From contig JAESTB010000463.1 of NCBI GenBank assembly GCA_016763815.1, positions 1 through 10,087 on the forward strand: DNA of 10,087 bases. Reading direction: 5' to 3'. The notes below the pieces were generated by a model that worked only from the letters and a program-made list of their open reading frames with translations, had not been told where the DNA came from and ran no database searches. The translations under genes were made by a program, and so were the position numbers. This document shows positions 7,173-10,087 of this stretch, piece after piece. The stretch comes from Arenicella sp. (GTDB taxonomy: Bacteria; Pseudomonadota; Gammaproteobacteria; Arenicellales; Arenicellaceae). The stretch's first letter is position 1. Each line of letters starts with the position of its first letter.

Positions 7173-7193
7173 GAAAAAGATTAACACAACAGT

Positions 7194-7203
7194 TCACCGG
7201 TGA
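7194..7203. repeat. 10-bp palindrome TCACCGGTGA in the thi leader
   Basis: This perfect palindrome lies about 20 bp downstream of the expected transcription start and about 20 bp upstream of the aptamer. It could be an operator, but ten-base palindromes also occur by chance. Confidence 0.2.
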
Positions 7204-7226
7204 CGATGTATATTTCGTGCTATTGA

Positions 7227-7255
7227 ATTATCTCTTTAAAGCTTGCCCGTCACAA
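7227..7255 (-). promoter_or_regulatory. Sigma70-like promoter of the thi operon
   Basis: On the minus strand TTGTGA (7255-7250, four of six) and GATAAT (7232-7227, five of six) are 17 nt apart. The start would fall near 7220, so the aptamer begins about 48 nt into the transcript. It is the best-scoring promoter by eye between the upstream regulator gene and the riboswitch. Confidence 0.5.
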
Positions 7256-7294
7256 AACACTCTACATGTATTTGCAAACCCCTAACGTGCCAGC

Positions 7295-7320
7295 CCTAGT
7301 AATACCTATCCTAGCAATAC
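7295..7320. repeat. Short direct repeat CCTAGYAATAC, 15-bp period
   Basis: CCTAGTAATAC (7295-7305) and CCTAGCAATAC (7310-7320) match at 10 of 11 positions and lie about 40-65 bp upstream of the thi -35 box. The function is unknown. The position would suit an activator, but no factor is recognised. Confidence 0.25.
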
Positions 7321-7331
7321 AAGCAGTTATG

Positions 7332-7356
7332 ATGTGTCGTTTAAAGAGTGACACAT
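7332..7356. repeat. Dyad ATGTGTC-N11-GACACAT between the regulator gene and thi promoter
   Basis: Perfect 7-bp arms with an 11-bp spacer lie 60 bp past the stop of the HTH gene. In RNA this would be a weak stem without a U-tract, so it is a poor terminator. As DNA it could be a protein-binding site. With no clear terminator here, read-through from the regulator gene into the thi leader is possible. Confidence 0.3.
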
Positions 7357-7416
7357 TCAGCACCCTCGTCAGCACAAGCAAAGAAAAATTCATTCATTCG
7401 CTAAACCGATAATTTA

Positions 7417-7896
7417 CTATAACTTGCGACCAATTCGTTTCTCCACTTGCTTCTTTTCCCAGTCAGCGTCGAAGAACTTGAACATTTCGAAAACGGACAA
7501 ACCATGTGAGACAATGCCAATACCCCAACCAAAAAATGACCACCAAGCCCATATGTAGCCAGGCGATACAAAATAATTAATAGCGAAAATAAACGGCATG
7601 ACTATGCAGTAAGTTAATAGGTGCGAATAAAAACCTTTTATATCGCGCACATACTCTAAGGCTCGCTGCTCTTCCCATGTCATGTTTTCTTCTAATTTCA
7701 TTTGTGTGTCCTCATATAAGTTTGAAAGTTCTATATCAAACACAGCGGCAAGTGATTTCAATGATTCTAAGCCAGCCTTTTTACCACGCTCTATACGTTG
7801 AATAGTGCGCACGCTCAAACCAGACATCTCAGCTAACTGCTCTTGAGACCAACCTCGTTGTAATCTTAGTTTTCTAACAATCATTTTTAAACTCAT
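7417..7896 (-). CDS. XRE-family HTH regulator fused to a 2TM membrane domain
   Basis: Residues 6-60 form a typical XRE/Cro-like helix-turn-helix (VRKLRLQRGWSQEQLAEMSGLSVRTIQRIERG, split by its turn near residue 26). Residues about 85-155 match the 2TM domain: FYSHLLTYCIVMPFIFAINYF forms the first hydrophobic helix (about 92-110), WAWWSFFGWGIGIVSHGL forms the second (about 116-133), and FFDADWEKKQVEKRIG is the charged tail. The product is probably a DNA-binding protein held at the inner membrane. Its signal and targets are unknown. The start is the ATG at 7896, with no strong ribosome site; the ATG at codon 5 is an alternative. It is transcribed toward the thi operon, but nothing in the sequence proves that it controls thiamine genes. 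Confidence 0.85.
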   Translation of the reverse strand: MSLKMIVRKLRLQRGWSQEQLAEMSGLSVRTIQRIERGKKAGLESLKSLAAVFDIELSNLYEDTQMKLEENMTWEEQRALEYVRDIKGFYSHLLTYCIVMPFIFAINYFVSPGYIWAWWSFFGWGIGIVSHGLSVFEMFKFFDADWEKKQVEKRIGRKL

Positions 7897-7983
7897 TTAC
7901 TGTGTGGAACCTAACTTTAATGAAATCAGCAGCTTAGACCACGGCAAAACCCCGACATGAACGTGGCACATACCTGACAACTC

Positions 7984-8012
7984 AGTATTTACTGTCGGTA
8001 ACACTGTGTTAA
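7984..8012 (-). promoter_or_regulatory. Possible promoter of the HTH-2TM gene with overlapping dyad
   Basis: TTAACA (8012-8007) and AATACT (7989-7984) are 17 nt apart on the minus strand, giving a leader of about 80 nt. The -35 box lies within the perfect dyad TAACAC-T-GTGTTA (7999-8011). Such an arrangement would suit autorepression by the HTH protein. The -10 box is weak, so this is tentative. Confidence 0.3.
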
Positions 8013-8052
8013 AAGGCAAAAAACACGAAAATACTATTCACTCGGCTCTTCA

Positions 8053-8088
8053 GTTTGCGCAGCAATCTCAGAATCATACTGCGCAAAC
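8053..8088. repeat. Inverted repeat GTTTGCGCAG-N16-CTGCGCAAAC
   Basis: Perfect 10-bp arms (8053-8062 and 8079-8088) flank a 16-bp spacer in the gap between the GH13 and HTH genes. There is no T-tract on either side, so it is not an evident terminator. A tandem repeat begins 6 bp further on, so the two may belong to one element. Confidence 0.6.
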
Positions 8089-8094
8089 CAACCT

Positions 8095-8128
8095 ATGACA
8101 AACCATGGGACATGACAAATCTTGGGAC
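8095..8128. repeat. Head-to-tail pair of 17-bp near-identical repeats
   Basis: ATGACAAACCATGGGAC (8095-8111) is followed at once by ATGACAAATCTTGGGAC (8112-8128). The two units agree at 15 of 17 positions with no spacer. It lies between the GH13 terminator and the 8053-8088 dyad. Possible readings are a repeated protein-binding site or the end of a degraded mobile element. No transposase is present in the window. Confidence 0.6.
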
Positions 8129-8156
8129 GGAGTGAACCTGCCCTGAAATTAACACA

Positions 8157-8192
8157 AACAAAAAGGCTGGTCAGGAATTACCTGACCAGCCT
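8157..8192 (-). terminator. Intrinsic terminator of the GH13 gene
   Basis: The minus-strand RNA forms AGGCUGGUCAGG-UAAUU-CCUGACCAGCCU, a perfect 12-bp stem with a 5-nt loop, followed by UUUUGUUU. It lies 24 nt past the GH13 stop and should separate that gene from the HTH gene. The A-rich stretch next to the stem is only on the plus-strand 5' side, so it works in the minus direction. Confidence 0.9.
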
Positions 8193-8216
8193 CGGCGACA
8201 GACTTCAGTGTAGATA

Positions 8217-10087
8217 TCAGTCTTTATATAACACCGTGACAGCGGACCCTTCAGCAACAATACTGCCCGCGACTACACGACCGTTACCGGCGCTAGCATC
8301 TGATTTTTCCATGGCTACTTTCCAGTTTCCGGCAGGCAATGTGTAGCTGTAATTATCAGCACTGTTGTAGATCACGATAATCTCACTCCAGTCGTCACCA
8401 TTCGCGGCGGCATTGATATGATTAACCAACACGCCGTAGCGTGGTCGGTTGGAAGTGAGATTATTATTGATCTCATCCCAAGTGTTCAGTCGAAACCCAG
8501 GGTGTGCCTTGCGCATCGCGATGACATCTTTGTAGTACTCCAGCACATCGGCGTTGTCGATTTTCCAGTTCCAGTAGTACTGGTTAATACTGTCTGGAGA
8601 CTGATAGCTGTTATGGTCTTCCTGTTTATCTCGCAACATTTCCACACCACCGTGCAGGAACGGAATTCCCTGACTAGTCAGTACAATACCGTTTGTAAAC
8701 ATCTGGATTCGACGCAAGTAACTAGAATCACGAGAAATGCCACTGTTGTCAGCCCATTGCAGGATTTTGTCACGCAATGCTAGATTATCATGCGCCGACA
8801 CATAGTTGATACTTTGCTCAGGGTCCATCGCAAACATCGGGTCCCAGGTGTCAATCACGGAATTAGCATTGTTAGAGAAACGTAACCCGCCACGGCTTCC
8901 CGCTTCTATGCGCCATACATCTGGGTTGTTATTGAATGCGAAACAGTCGCCGCTATTGCAATTGCCATTGTCGTTCTGGCCCTTAATCGCTTCGCGGTAT
9001 TTGGGGTTGAAGACGCCAACATGTGATTGGTGAATGCGACCGATGGTACCCAGGCGAACACGTTCGAGAGCGCGACTGTCAGCCGCAAAGCCATTCCAGG
9101 GCTCGCCATAGAGCAATAGATTGCGATCAGGAAATTTAACATTCAAATGATTGGCCCAAGTTTCGACCTCGTCATAATCAAAAATGCCGATCAGATCGAA
9201 GCGAAAACCGTCAATGTTGTATTCACTTACCCAGTGTTCCAAAGAATCCTGGATCATGCGACCTACCATCGGCACATTGGCATCAATTGAGTTGCCAGTA
9301 CCTGATAGATCGGTGTCGGTATAGTACTTATTGCTGATAGGGCCAAACACATCTTCTGAATAGGTGTGGTTGTAAACTACGTCCATAATCACGCGGAACC
9401 CCGCCTGATGTAGTTGATCAACCATCTCCTTGAATTCACGTACTCGGTTTTCGTAGTCAAACGGAGTCTGCGAAAAACGCTCTTCAGGCACATTGTAATT
9501 GCGCGGATCGTATCCCCAGCTATAACACACATTGTCGTCGAGATCGGCACACGCATTGAAGTCATACACCGGCATCAGCTGTACATGAGTTATACCAAGT
9601 TCCTTCAGGTGATCCAAACCTGTCGACTCACCACTATGGGTGGTGCCTGATTCGACCATGCCTAGAAATTTTCCGCGTTTATTGGCGGCAATTCCGGAAT
9701 CAGGCGCAACCGTAAAATCTCGAACATTAACTTCGTAGATTATCGCATCTTCTCGCTCGTTCATGGCGGGAGCAGCCGACCAACCGTTAGGCAGGTCAGT
9801 TCGTGACATGTCCATAACTATGTTGTTATCGGTATTCGGTTCAACCATGACGCCATACGGGTCTCGAACCACTACGCTGTTAACCAAAAAATGATATTTT
9901 TTAAGTAGTTGGTCACCTTCAACAACAATTTGATACACATCCTTATAGCCGTTGAAGTTACTTACCTTTTGCATTGGATAACTCTGACCATCAAGCAACA
10001 GGCTGACACTAGAGTGATCGGGAGACCAGAGCGAAAAAGTGCTGCTATCACTGCTGTACACTGCCCCCAGAGTGTCAACACTGCCAC
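8217..10087 (-). CDS. Pullulanase-type GH13 glycoside hydrolase (N-terminus outside window)
   Basis: This is a starch or pullulan debranching enzyme of the alpha-amylase superfamily, most like type I pullulanases. The frame is open to the window edge, so the 622 visible residues (numbered from the first full codon, 10085) lack the start. The first 100 or so residues resemble an N-terminal CBM48-type beta domain (TLGAVYSSDSSTFSLWSP). The pullulanase signature YSWGYDP is at 188-194. The four GH13 regions are DVVYNHTY (235-242), GFRFDLIG (293-300, nucleophile Asp297), YGEPW (326-330, acid Glu328) and YVSAHDN (428-434, Asp433). A C-terminal beta domain follows from about 525. Cysteine pairs at 179/187 and 376/381 fit disulfides and an exported enzyme. 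An internal GTG at 10061 could be misread as a start. A strong terminator follows the stop. Confidence 0.9.
   Translation of the reverse strand, partial: GSVDTLGAVYSSDSSTFSLWSPDHSSVSLLLDGQSYPMQKVSNFNGYKDVYQIVVEGDQLLKKYHFLVNSVVVRDPYGVMVEPNTDNNIVMDMSRTDLPNGWSAAPAMNEREDAIIYEVNVRDFTVAPDSGIAANKRGKFLGMVESGTTHSGESTGLDHLKELGITHVQLMPVYDFNACADLDDNVCYSWGYDPRNYNVPEERFSQTPFDYENRVREFKEMVDQLHQAGFRVIMDVVYNHTYSEDVFGPISNKYYTDTDLSGTGNSIDANVPMVGRMIQDSLEHWVSEYNIDGFRFDLIGIFDYDEVETWANHLNVKFPDRNLLLYGEPWNGFAADSRALERVRLGTIGRIHQSHVGVFNPKYREAIKGQNDNGNCNSGDCFAFNNNPDVWRIEAGSRGGLRFSNNANSVIDTWDPMFAMDPEQSINYVSAHDNLALRDKILQWADNSGISRDSSYLRRIQMFTNGIVLTSQGIPFLHGGVEMLRDKQEDHNSYQSPDSINQYYWNWKIDNADVLEYYKDVIAMRKAHPGFRLNTWDEINNNLTSNRPRYGVLVNHINAAANGDDWSEIIVIYNSADNYSYTLPAGNWKVAMEKSDASAGNGRVVAGSIVAEGSAVTVLYKD

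Noticed and set aside
8095..8128. Two 17-bp repeats as a CRISPR array
   Set aside because: There are only two units, too short, with no spacer between them and no cas genes in the window.
8129..8160. Sequence around GTGAACCTGCCCTGAAATT as the end of an IS3-type insertion sequence
   Set aside because: It faintly recalls IS3-family termini, but there is no matching inverted end, no transposase and no target duplication visible, so I cannot support it.
8418..9650. Open frames in other reading frames within the GH13 gene, on both strands
   Set aside because: The GH13 frame is continuous with all catalytic regions intact; the others are short and show no family features.

Overview
The window comes from a bacterial chromosome, most likely a free-living, probably marine or environmental, gammaproteobacterium. 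This is inferred from the E. coli-like TPP riboswitch and ThiC/ThiG sequences, the compact thi gene order, a secreted pullulanase-type GH13 enzyme and a CSLREA-type exported protein. No gene here fixes the genus. Every gene I can support lies on the minus strand, so the text reads from high to low coordinates.

Region by region: (1) 10087-8217 is a pullulanase-type GH13 enzyme that lacks its N-terminus because it runs off the window edge. It is closed by a strong intrinsic terminator (about 8157-8192). (2) 8216-7897 is a 320-bp intergenic stretch with that terminator, an exact head-to-tail pair of 17-bp near-repeats, a 10-bp-arm dyad, and a possible promoter with an overlapping dyad for the next gene. 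(3) 7896-7417 encodes a small XRE-type helix-turn-helix protein fused to a two-helix membrane domain. (4) 7416-6902 is a 515-bp leader region with a sigma70-like promoter, a TPP riboswitch (7172-7090), a perfect 21-bp hairpin directly after the aptamer, a second small hairpin and a possible 10-codon leader ORF. (5) 6901-408 is a seven-gene thiamine operon in the order thiC-thiO-thiS-thiG-thiE-thiF-thiD. (6) 407-278 is an intergenic stretch with a good promoter and a dyad, followed by the start of an exported CSLREA-motif protein (277-1) cut by the other window edge.

How the genes work together: ThiC makes hydroxymethylpyrimidine phosphate (HMP-P) from aminoimidazole ribotide, and ThiD phosphorylates it to HMP-PP. 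ThiO oxidises glycine to the imine that ThiG uses, which is the oxygen-dependent route in place of ThiH. ThiF adenylates the ThiS C-terminus and probably, through its fused rhodanese domain, helps load sulfur onto it. ThiG builds the thiazole, and ThiE joins the thiazole and pyrimidine phosphates into thiamine phosphate. ThiL, Dxs and the cysteine desulfurase must be encoded elsewhere. Several gene junctions overlap (thiO/thiS by 17 nt, thiE/thiF by ATGA, thiF/thiD by GTGA), which suggests translational coupling. TPP should repress the operon through the riboswitch.

I found no clearly new multi-gene system. The most unusual parts are the structure of the riboswitch expression platform and a ThiF-rhodanese fusion that has lost the usual zinc-binding cysteines.
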